DNA of 64,000 nucleotides, from positions 19,040 to 83,039 of IMG/VR virus record IMGVR_UViG_3300032397_000008, one strand, 5' to 3'. The notes under the pieces were generated by a model. That model worked only from the letters and a program-made list of their open reading frames with translations. It made no database searches and was not told where the DNA came from. Position numbers and translations under genes: made by a program. The DNA is from a virus. This document shows positions 20,699-27,198 of the stretch, one piece after another; position 1 is the first letter of the stretch, and the number at the start of each line of letters is the position of its first letter.

Positions 20699-20792
20699 AG
20701 CCTCGTGATGTAACAGTGAACATGGCGGCCCTATAAGCCGTGAAGCCCTAGATTTGGGCGCTATCTCGGTGCAAATCCGGGCGAGGCTACCA
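20699..20792 (+). tRNA. tRNA-Ile(TAT), type II, C33
   Basis: The acceptor AGCCTCG/CGAGGCT is perfect. GCGGC-CCTATAA-GCCGT gives TAT with C at 33. It has a long variable arm GCCC-TAGATTT-GGGC, abnormal for Ile. T-arm CTCGG-TGCAAAT-CCGGG. Confidence 0.65.
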
Positions 20793-20797
20793 TTTTT

Positions 20798-20804
20798 GTT
20801 CTTA
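20798..20804 (+). promoter_or_regulatory. Motif A (GTTCTTA) box
   Basis: TTTTTGTTCTTAACCGT joins the ATG at 20810, directly after tRNA-Ile(TAT). Confidence 0.5.
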
Positions 20805-20809
20805 ACCGT

Positions 20810-21283
20810 ATGGATACGCACTACAAAATCATGGATATAGGCAGGCTGGACTTCTTGCGGGGTACAATGCCACAGGGTCTTGTAGTGACGAATGGGTGCT
20901 TCGATTGTCTTCATGCCGGGCACGTGGACTATCTGGAGAGGGCCAGGAGCCTCGGTAAAATGCTGATTGTCGGATTGAACGGCGACGATGCGGTTACTGT
21001 TCTAAAGGGAGCGGGCCGTCCGATTAACAAGGAGACGGACCGAGCCAGGGTTCTGGCAGCTCTTGAATGTGTTCACTTTGTAATTATTTTTCAGGACGTC
21101 AGGGCGACCGAGTTCATTCGAATCGCTAAGCCGGAGATTTATGTCAAGGGCGGGGACTATACATTGGAGACCCTTTACCCGCCTGAGCGAGAGGCCGTAG
21201 AGGCAGCGGGGGGTAGGATCGTCATTCTTCCGCTCTCTAAAGGGTACTCCACGACTGAAATGATCAAACGAATTGCCAGGTAG
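20810..21283 (+). CDS. HldE-type nucleotidyltransferase (heptose-phosphate adenylyltransferase domain)
   Basis: The 157-residue protein matches the cytidylyltransferase-like C-terminal domain of HldE/RfaE: TNGCFDCLHAGHVDYLERAR (HxGH nucleotide-binding motif), VGLNGDDAVTVLKG, GRPIN...DRARVLAALECV, YVKGGDY, and a C-terminal ISTTEMI-like block (GYSTTEMIKRI). This enzyme makes ADP-heptose from heptose-1-phosphate. A GT9 heptosyltransferase-like gene lies at 31484, so the phage may make or use an ADP-heptose-type sugar. The kinase half is absent here. The last ten bases overlap tRNA-Asn. Confidence 0.85.
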   Translation: MDTHYKIMDIGRLDFLRGTMPQGLVVTNGCFDCLHAGHVDYLERARSLGKMLIVGLNGDDAVTVLKGAGRPINKETDRARVLAALECVHFVIIFQDVRATEFIRIAKPEIYVKGGDYTLETLYPPEREAVEAAGGRIVILPLSKGYSTTEMIKRIAR

Positions 21284-21348
21284 CTCAATAGTAGAGCGAC
21301 ACGCTGTTAACGTGAGGGTTGTGGGTGCAAGTCCTACCCTGGCAGCCA
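21274..21348 (+). tRNA. tRNA-Asn(GTT), copy 2
   Basis: The acceptor TGCCAGG/CCTGGCA is perfect, discriminator G. D-stem GCTC/GAGC. CACG-CTGTTAA-CGTG gives GTT. T-loop TGCAAGT. It overlaps the end of the nucleotidyltransferase gene. Confidence 0.88.
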
Positions 21349-21349
21349 T

Positions 21350-21433
21350 GAGCATGTGGTTTACCCAGAATAGCAGATGGACCAGATCGAGAATCTGGAA
21401 GCCTTGGGAGTGCAAGTCTCCCCATGCTCACCA
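21350..21433 (+). tRNA. tRNA-Leu(GAG)
   Basis: The acceptor GAGCATG/CATGCTC is perfect. CCAGA-TCGAGAA-TCTGG gives GAG. The D-arm AGAATAGCAGA is shared with Leu(CAA). T-arm GGGAG-TGCAAGT-CTCCC. One base follows the previous CCA. Confidence 0.86.
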
Positions 21434-21442
21434 ATTTATTAA

Positions 21443-21521
21443 ACCGCTGAAGCCACAGTAGACGGGCAACCGACTTTTAATCGGTCTATTCGTGAGGCTG
21501 CAACTGCCTCCAGCGGTACCA
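21443..21521 (+). tRNA. tRNA-Lys(TTT)
   Basis: The acceptor ACCGCTG/CAGCGGT is perfect. ACCGA-CTTTTAA-TCGGT gives TTT. T-arm GAGGC-TGCAACT-GCCTC. Confidence 0.88.
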
Positions 21522-21528
21522 TTTTCAT

Positions 21529-21606
21529 AGCCACGTGGGAGAGTAGTCGAATCCAACCGCCTTTGAAGCGGTAAAGCCGTTGGTGCAAATCCAACCGTGG
21601 CCGCCA
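21529..21606 (+). tRNA. tRNA-Gln(TTG)
   Basis: The acceptor AGCCACG/CGTGGCC has an A-C first pair; discriminator G. ACCGC-CTTTGAA-GCGGT gives TTG. T-arm GTTGG-TGCAAAT-CCAAC. Last tRNA of the array. Confidence 0.84.
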
Positions 21607-21652
21607 CTTTTCACTTGACACAATCCCCAAGAACGCACATCATCAAAACTAT

Positions 21653-21817
21653 ATGGGTAAAACATGGCATGGGTCAAAAGGCCCTGGATACGAGCACTGG
21701 TTAGCACAACCTAGAAACCGTGGTGCGGCTATTCCAAACAAGTTTCGCAAAAAACTAATTCACCGAAAAGAACGGCGAGCCGTTCACCGGCAAGTGGAAA
21801 GAGAATTTGATGACTGA
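21653..21817 (+). CDS. Very basic small protein (54 aa)
   Basis: The frame MGKTWHGSKGPGYEHWLAQP is followed by a strongly basic half (FRKKLIHRKERRAVHRQ) and a short acidic end. It overlaps the HNH gene start by 8 bases, which suggests coupled translation. The charge suggests nucleic-acid binding, perhaps as a partner or former domain of the nuclease. No family is recognised. Confidence 0.5.
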   Translation: MGKTWHGSKGPGYEHWLAQPRNRGAAIPNKFRKKLIHRKERRAVHRQVEREFDD

Positions 21818-22382
21818 CGTATTGGACGAAAAGTGTCTGGTTCTTAATCGAGTTTGGCAGGCGATTGGTGAGACCAGTGTGCGTGTTGCGATGTGCGATA
21901 TCGTTCGCGAGTCGGCAACTGCAATTGATACGGAGACCATGACTCCCATGCGCACGGAAGAGTGGTTTTCTCTGCCCATTCGTCCTATCGACAAGTTTTT
22001 ACGGCTGACCCGGGACCGGCGAGTAAGGGTGCCCACTGTAATCAGCCGAATAGGTTATGACAAGATGCCAATGAAGCCCCCGCGTCTTGACAAGAAGAAT
22101 CTTGTGGATCGGGACAAGAATGCTTGTCAGTACTGCGGCCAGGTGCATCGGATCGATCATCTGAACATGGACCACGTCCTACCGAGGTCTCGGGGCGGCA
22201 ATAAGACTTGGAAGAACATCGTATCGTCCTGTGTTCCTTGTAATAGCAAGAAGGCTGATAAGACTCCCGGAGAGGCAGGCATGCGTCTCATCAAAATACC
22301 AAAGGAACCTGCCCGTAAGCCGGTTGTCGCTTCCATTCGAAAGCGTCCGGACCGCCCAGAGTGGGATTCCTTTCTAATTTGA
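21810..22382 (+). CDS. HNH endonuclease
   Basis: The 190-residue protein has a C-terminal HNH core: ACQYCGQ, LNMDHVLPRSRGG (catalytic H in DHV) and VSSCVPCNSKKADKTP. Unlike the homing nucleases in the array, it lacks N-terminal zinc knuckles and carries an N-terminal half typical of stand-alone phage HNH proteins (VLNRVWQAIGETSVRVA). Such proteins can act near terminase or in host DNA cleavage. It overlaps the small basic gene upstream. Confidence 0.85.
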   Translation: MTDVLDEKCLVLNRVWQAIGETSVRVAMCDIVRESATAIDTETMTPMRTEEWFSLPIRPIDKFLRLTRDRRVRVPTVISRIGYDKMPMKPPRLDKKNLVDRDKNACQYCGQVHRIDHLNMDHVLPRSRGGNKTWKNIVSSCVPCNSKKADKTPGEAGMRLIKIPKEPARKPVVASIRKRPDRPEWDSFLI

Positions 22383-22452
22383 TGCCTGTCGATTGTAGAC
22401 AATTCTCCGTCATAGTGAGGATTTTGTGTGTATACGTCTACGGTGTGACGCT

Positions 22453-22465
22453 GTAGTTACTCTGG
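22453..22465 (+). promoter_or_regulatory. Motif B-like box (GTAGTTAC)
   Basis: GTAGTTACTCTGG joins the ATG at 22466, 13-base spacing. Confidence 0.4.
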
Positions 22466-22678
22466 ATGCACAACACGTTAGAGTATGGATCAAGAGGGTG
22501 CCAATGCCAGCTCTGTGTGCCGAACTTGGACGTTGTGGAAATAGATACGCCCCGATCACTGGATCGGGGCGTGGATACAAAACCACAGCGTTCGTTTCAG
22601 GAACGCAGAATAACTACGCAAGCATTTTTGGAGGTTTGCAGAATCCTCCAAATGCCCGTGCCCGGAGTCTTTAACTGA
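22466..22678 (+). CDS. Small cysteine-containing protein or structured RNA
   Basis: The frame starts MHNTLEYGSRGCQCQLC, like the short H-x(4)-YG..GC-C..C proteins common in phages. However, the same DNA forms three strong hairpins: GCCCCGATC-ACTG-GATCGGGGC, GCGTTC/GAACGC and TTTGGAGG/CCTCCAAA. That is more than a coding sequence needs. A protein with structured mRNA and an independent RNA are both possible. Confidence 0.4.
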   Translation: MHNTLEYGSRGCQCQLCVPNLDVVEIDTPRSLDRGVDTKPQRSFQERRITTQAFLEVCRILQMPVPGVFN

Positions 22679-22697
22679 CCGATTAGTGACTGTCAGG
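22674..22697 (-). repeat. 24-bp sequence inverted relative to 5154-5177
   Basis: The 24 bases here (beginning ACTGACCGATTAG) are the exact reverse complement of 5154-5177. The two copies bracket nearly the whole tRNA array. CTGAC/GTCAG makes a small hairpin within each copy. Confidence 0.6.
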
Positions 22698-22709
22698 CCA
22701 CTCGGACAG

Positions 22710-23567
22710 CTAGGAACTTACAATTTGACCGTGGTGGTCGCTGTTCAAGCCAGTGACCGATGCCACGGGTGAATCCAGGTAGCACTGGATTATCTTAGTT
22801 TCCAATTCTGGAAGCGGCCTTCGACCATGAAGTTCGGAGAAACAACCCGAGCGGATAGCTTTCTCGTCGACTTTAGTAATTTGGCCTGTGCCAAAAGCCA
22901 TTCGATCCTGACGGCGCTCAAACTGGTCTGATGACCACCACGGAGGTATGTCCATAACCGGTACTACTTTCTTAGCGATAGCGTAGGTTAAGATAGCTTC
23001 GTCGATTCCCCATCTATCCCCCTCTTTGGCTTGTTCATAGAGCAATTTGTAGTCTTCGTGGTAAATTCGTCGGATGTATTCTGGAAAAGTGGGGGTTGGG
23101 TTTACTACTTTTTTCCATATACGTGACTTAGCTGTAGCATAGGCGGTGGTGTAGTACGGGTAAGGGTAGTTTCCGCTCCATTTCGGCCCCAAACAAATAG
23201 CGTGCATCGCATCATCAGCAGGCCCTTCAATCATTTTTAACAAGTGGTCAGATAATGGGACATTGTCAATGCCACAGATCAAGACGACTTCATCGTCTGA
23301 AAATTGGCAGGCACCCCATAGTAGTCCCGCTGATGGTTTCCAGTTTCGATCCGGGTAATGGATAAGGTCTGAGTCGCTATCGGTTTGTCTGACTTCTCCA
23401 AACTCAGTCGATAACTTTAAGGCATCCAGAGATTCCTGTGTTCCTACGTAGAGTAGCACTGGGTCCAGGCCGAGCTTTTGTTTAAAGACTCGGGAGTTCC
23501 AGTACCAGTAACCTGTGTAGCTAGGATTGGAATCCAGGCAGAAAAGGACTTTGTCGATTTTCACCAA
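22710..23567 (-). CDS. Glycosyltransferase-like protein
   Basis: The protein opens VDKVLFCLDSN-type beta strand (KIDKVLFCLDSNPSY), with VVLICGIDNVPLSDHLL as a DxD-like region, typical of GT-A folds that hold a nucleotide sugar and metal. The start is TTG 23567 or GTG 23564, a few bases after a GTTCTTAC box. Its last ~20 codons read through a 36-bp hairpin repeat, which apparently extended the C-terminus. It fits the glycan-building theme of 27199-32740; donor and acceptor are unknown. Confidence 0.6.
   Translation of the reverse strand: MVKIDKVLFCLDSNPSYTGYWYWNSRVFKQKLGLDPVLLYVGTQESLDALKLSTEFGEVRQTDSDSDLIHYPDRNWKPSAGLLWGACQFSDDEVVLICGIDNVPLSDHLLKMIEGPADDAMHAICLGPKWSGNYPYPYYTTAYATAKSRIWKKVVNPTPTFPEYIRRIYHEDYKLLYEQAKEGDRWGIDEAILTYAIAKKVVPVMDIPPWWSSDQFERRQDRMAFGTGQITKVDEKAIRSGCFSELHGRRPLPELETKIIQCYLDSPVASVTGLNSDHHGQIVSS
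22731..22766 (+). repeat. 36-bp hairpin repeat, copy 2 of 3
   Basis: Identical to 10169-10204 by eye. It lies within the 3' end of the glycosyltransferase-like gene on the opposite strand. Confidence 0.75.
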
Positions 23568-23570
23568 CAG

Positions 23571-23577
23571 TAAGAAC
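23571..23577 (-). promoter_or_regulatory. Motif A (GTTCTTA) box
   Basis: On the minus strand ATAGTTCTTACTG precedes the TTG/GTG start of the 22710-23567 gene by three to six bases. Confidence 0.45.
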
Positions 23578-23629
23578 TATTTTGGGTTCATAGAATAGTA
23601 GGCAGTGAGTAATATGCTAATGTAGACAT

Positions 23630-23884
23630 ATGCGTAATTTCAAAGTTGATCCTTTTTATGAGGGACCCAGGTCAAAGGTTTGGCCAAGGAACAAAGTGTA
23701 TACGCTCAAGGAAGTAGATGATCGATGCAGAAAAACCAACGCTTACCTGGAAATATCGGGTCAGCGTCGCTACTTCATCAAGGACTCGCGGCGTCGGGTA
23801 ATCACTAGGCTGGTTACAACTACACGACAGGCCAGTAGCCACGTTGAACCAGAGAGTGTCAAAGCCTACGTTGTCGTAGCATGA
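23630..23884 (+). CDS. Unknown basic protein (84 aa)
   Basis: Starts at ATG after AATGTAGACAT, a looser relative of motif B. The product is basic with YEGPRSKVW and RRYFIKDSRRRVITR segments, possibly a nucleic-acid-binding beta fold. No family is recognised. It stands alone between divergent and following genes. Confidence 0.5.
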   Translation: MRNFKVDPFYEGPRSKVWPRNKVYTLKEVDDRCRKTNAYLEISGQRRYFIKDSRRRVITRLVTTTRQASSHVEPESVKAYVVVA

Positions 23885-23965
23885 ACGCATTCCTTGATCG
23901 AATAGGAACGAGTGATTGTGGCGCTTGGGTAGGGGAGGGTATGCCCATTTTTGTAGACGTATTCC

Positions 23966-25024
23966 ATGAAAATTTCTAAAATCGGTTCCTGGGTTTTCGG
24001 TTCTAAGAGTAAAGACAAATCTTTAAGCGACTGTGACACAGCTATGACAAATATATCCGGTTACTTCAACTCGAACCCCTGGCCGTTGATCCTGTGGGTT
24101 TCAGAACTTAACCTTCAAATTCAGGTGGCTGCCGCACCGCCCAATCGGTTCGTGCAGGACGATAGAGGCAATCGTATAAACGATCCAATTTTGGACAAGT
24201 ATTGTGGCCAGAAAATGCTGCAACGCGAGGTGAGTCAGGAACCAGTTCCTATTCTGTTGTTTACCCGCAATCCGGCCGCAGCCAAGAGCGATGAGCGTAA
24301 GTCTCCAGTCTCATCTGTGAAAGCGTTTGCCAGAGATTCCCAAGGGCGCACAGTCGCCGTTCCAAATGACGTTCCAGAGACGATTCCGGCCGTGCCTTTG
24401 GTGTCTACCAATCCGGTTAGGGGCCTTACCATTGAGCAGGCTCGTAAGGCGGGTCTCGCTCGTCCTACCAAGCTGGTGCCAGAAGACTTCGGTGCTCCAG
24501 AGACAGCAGGTGCTCCTACACGTGGTCAGATTATTCCGACGATAGAGTACGCTCAAGACCTGGGACCCCGGGCGGTCAAGGCACTCAAGCTTAATGAAGA
24601 ACTTACCCGTCCTCTAGCTTCTGTCGCTTCTCAGCCGGCTCGTCAGGCCGTTCTAAGGGCGTTGCACGAAGGTGTTGGGTATGATCCCGATTCACCTGAC
24701 TTGCCAGAGATCGTGACTCGTAGAAAGAATATCGGTTTGCCGTCCCCGGTACAAGACGAGCGCCGTGTGGCACCGTACAAAGCTCCTGTCGAGGCTCCTC
24801 TTCCTGAGCCCATGCTGGAAGAAACTATTCCCCCGCCTGCGGTTCCGGTTCCGGTTAGTCTCAAGTTCCAACCGTTTGTATGTCTGGCGGATGGAAAAGG
24901 GTTCCCGAATCGGGAACAGCTTCTGATCTATATTACTGAGACGTTTCCTGACAGTGTAGCCGAGCTGATGGAGCCCTATCCGGCTATTCCCAAGAAGCGC
25001 CCGCGTAATCCTGCGCTACCGTAG
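23966..25024 (+). CDS. Unknown Pro-rich protein, virion candidate
   Basis: The 352-residue product has an ordered N-terminal ~100 residues (DTAMTNISGYFNSNPWPLILWVSELNLQIQ in part), then a long Pro/Ala/Val-rich region with repeated PxxP and EP segments, and a short C-terminal helical domain near FPNREQLLIYITETFPDSVAELM. TTGTAGACG lies before the ATG. Low-complexity linkers of this kind recur in 44889 and 18273. A structural or tail-associated role is a guess from position upstream of the neck gene. Confidence 0.5.
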   Translation: MKISKIGSWVFGSKSKDKSLSDCDTAMTNISGYFNSNPWPLILWVSELNLQIQVAAAPPNRFVQDDRGNRINDPILDKYCGQKMLQREVSQEPVPILLFTRNPAAAKSDERKSPVSSVKAFARDSQGRTVAVPNDVPETIPAVPLVSTNPVRGLTIEQARKAGLARPTKLVPEDFGAPETAGAPTRGQIIPTIEYAQDLGPRAVKALKLNEELTRPLASVASQPARQAVLRALHEGVGYDPDSPDLPEIVTRRKNIGLPSPVQDERRVAPYKAPVEAPLPEPMLEETIPPPAVPVPVSLKFQPFVCLADGKGFPNREQLLIYITETFPDSVAELMEPYPAIPKKRPRNPALP

Positions 25025-25039
25025 CCGCCGCCTCAACTC

Positions 25040-25075
25040 GTGGTGGTTGCTGTTCAAGCCAGTGACCGATGCCAC
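25040..25075 (+). repeat. 36-bp hairpin repeat, copy 3 of 3
   Basis: Differs from copies 1 and 2 at one base (GGTT for GGTC), which keeps pairing through a wobble. It lies between the Pro-rich gene and the HNH gene and contains in-frame TTG and GTG codons of the latter. Confidence 0.75.
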
Positions 25076-25094
25076 TCATGGTAGAAGTACACAC

Positions 25095-26375
25095 GTGAGA
25101 CCTGATAGCCAAATTGTTGCGGAGTCTGTGAACTTAGAAAAAAACGAGCCTTCCGAACGATACGGAAGGCTCGTTGTTGTTTCCAGGTCGAAAGGTAAAG
25201 CTACTTGCCGTTGTGATTGTGGGCAGGTCAAAGAAGTCAATTATTACGCTATGCGGCATGGGTCTCCTAAAAGTTGTGGATGTATTCGACGGGAAATTAC
25301 GTCTAAAGTCAACTTAATCCTAATATCGGTGGGAGAAAAGTTTGGAAAGCTCGTGGTAGTTGAGTACAACGGCAAGAGGTGCCTGTGCCAGTGCGAGTGT
25401 GGCAGAAAGTCAGTAGTAATGTCTACCAAGCTTCGAACCGGTAAAACTAGAAGCTGTGGGTGCCTTCGGGAGATGAACAATAAGGATACTGCGGCTATCA
25501 TAGCACCTGGGTCAGTGTTCAACAGATTAACTTTGATGTCTCAGGATGGAGCGTTTGGCACGTTTAAGTGTGAGTGTGGTAACGAGATTACGGTTAAAAC
25601 GATTAAGGTTAGAAGCGGCCATACAAAAAGCTGCGGGTGCTTAGTGGTTGATCACGCTGTGCAAATGTCAAAAGACAAAGTGCGGCCGTACGGTGAAACA
25701 GCTTTTAATGGGGTTTTCGCTCAATATGTCTGCAATGCTAAATCCAGAGGAGTTGAATTCAAACTCAGCAAAGATGATGTAAAGCTTATCGTGGGTAAGC
25801 CGTGTTATTATTGCGGGTTGCCTCCTTCTAATGTAAAGATAGTAAAAAGTAGTATTGGAAAATGTGTTTACAGCGGGATAGATCGAGTTAACTCATCAGA
25901 CGGGTACACACATGAAAATGTAGTACCCTGTTGCATACGGTGTAATAACGCAAAGTATGACCTTTCCGAGGAAGAGTTACTCTTGTACTTAAAAAGACTT
26001 CGCAGTTATACTGTACCAAACGAAACAGTGTACTCGAAGGTCTTGATAGAAGGTTTAGCAGAGCTTGAACGTGATTACGCAACGTACAAAAGTGCTGTTA
26101 TTCATAAAGGGCGAAAATTTGAAATAGAGTTTGAAAAATTTAGGCAAATAGTGTCATCAAACTGTCACTACTGCGGTGTTTCGCCCGGTTCAATACCTAA
26201 AAAAAGCACCGCTACTTATGCTCGTAATGGCATAGACAGAGTAGACAGTGGCATCGGCTACATTACAGGGAATATGGTCCCTTGCTGCTGGATGTGCAAT
26301 CGAGCAAAATCAGATTCCATCTACGAAGACTTTATACGGTGGATAGACTTTTTGAAAAAGCCAAAGGCGCTCTAG
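25095..26375 (+). CDS. Double-HNH homing endonuclease with CxCG repeats
   Basis: The start is uncertain; GTG 25095 is used, with TTG 25047 and GTG 25062 (inside the repeat) as alternatives. Three copies of a CxCxCG...SCGC module occupy the first ~170 residues (CRCDCGQ...SCGC, CQCECGR...SCGC, FKCECGN...SCGC). Two tandem nuclease-like modules follow: CYYCG...GIDRVN...NVVPCCIRCNNAK, then CHYCG...GIDRVD...NMVPCCWMCNRAK. The duplicated core suggests internal duplication. It probably invaded next to the hairpin repeat. Confidence 0.82.
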   Translation: MRPDSQIVAESVNLEKNEPSERYGRLVVVSRSKGKATCRCDCGQVKEVNYYAMRHGSPKSCGCIRREITSKVNLILISVGEKFGKLVVVEYNGKRCLCQCECGRKSVVMSTKLRTGKTRSCGCLREMNNKDTAAIIAPGSVFNRLTLMSQDGAFGTFKCECGNEITVKTIKVRSGHTKSCGCLVVDHAVQMSKDKVRPYGETAFNGVFAQYVCNAKSRGVEFKLSKDDVKLIVGKPCYYCGLPPSNVKIVKSSIGKCVYSGIDRVNSSDGYTHENVVPCCIRCNNAKYDLSEEELLLYLKRLRSYTVPNETVYSKVLIEGLAELERDYATYKSAVIHKGRKFEIEFEKFRQIVSSNCHYCGVSPGSIPKKSTATYARNGIDRVDSGIGYITGNMVPCCWMCNRAKSDSIYEDFIRWIDFLKKPKAL

Positions 26376-26386
26376 GCTCGTAACTT

Positions 26387-26397
26387 GTAGTTAAAGC
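26387..26397 (+). promoter_or_regulatory. Motif B (GTAGTTAAAGC) box
   Basis: The canonical box is joined directly to the ATG of the neck protein gene. Confidence 0.6.
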
Positions 26398-27189
26398 ATG
26401 AGCGCAGGTGCCGTAAGTAGCCAATCTTCTGCCCCGAACATATTTGGGACTGCCAACTCACCCGACAACCTTCCGCAGGGAGGGCGATCCGGTGGGGGGT
26501 ATACAACGGATCAGTTGATTCAATACATCCGTCGGCAACTTGGAGAGCCTGTGTGGGTTGTTGAACTCACCAATCAACAGATTGCTGATAATATCAACGA
26601 TGCTCTTCAGATGTTTTCGCTCTATGTCCCGTTAGAGCGAGTTGGAAATTTATTGTTGGTTCGTGGTCAGTTTAAGTATCTGGAAGGCATAGACATAGGG
26701 CAGGGAATTACAAACGTAAGTTTCCTAGAACCGAACCCAATTCCTACAGAAATTTTTTACGGCAATTTGATAAATCCTGCACCTTTGTTTCGTGTTGGTA
26801 TCGACGAGTACGATAGTTTTCTACGGTGGCGTAAAGTGTGGCAGAGGGTCACCAGCGTAAGACCAGACTGGTACTACGACGATTACGAGAAGGCGCTCTA
26901 CATTCACAATCCTATCGAGCGATATCAAGCAGCAATTTGGGCGTTTTTCAACTGGACGGATTTGGTCAAGGTGCCGGCGGTAGGTGCGAATTGGATTCGT
27001 CGTTACTCTCTGGAAAGGTCCCGTTATCAGTACGGTGATCTATTGATGAAATACTCAGGAGCCATTCCTGCTCCGGCAAAGGACATGGCGCTTGACAGTG
27101 CGAAACGTGCGGAAGCAGAAAAGCGAATCGACAAGCTGGAAGAGGAGTTGAAAGGAATGCAGTCCGCCACCGCTATCAGTATTGACTGA
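26398..27189 (+). CDS. gp13-like neck protein
   Basis: After a Gly/Ser-rich leader, YTTDQLIQYIRRQLGEPVWVVELTNQQIADNINDALQMF (quoted in part: TTDQLIQYIRRQLGEP, then QIADNINDALQMF) matches the N-terminal signature of T4 gp13-like neck proteins: a helix, then L-G-x-P-V, then a D-x-I-x-D-A-L helix. FRVGIDEYDSFL and AAIWAFFNW fit the core. A C-terminal coiled coil (AKRAEAEKRIDKLEEELK) follows. It joins head and tail. Motif B directly upstream marks it as late. Confidence 0.75.
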   Translation: MSAGAVSSQSSAPNIFGTANSPDNLPQGGRSGGGYTTDQLIQYIRRQLGEPVWVVELTNQQIADNINDALQMFSLYVPLERVGNLLLVRGQFKYLEGIDIGQGITNVSFLEPNPIPTEIFYGNLINPAPLFRVGIDEYDSFLRWRKVWQRVTSVRPDWYYDDYEKALYIHNPIERYQAAIWAFFNWTDLVKVPAVGANWIRRYSLERSRYQYGDLLMKYSGAIPAPAKDMALDSAKRAEAEKRIDKLEEELKGMQSATAISID

Positions 27190-27198
27190 TCCAAACTT

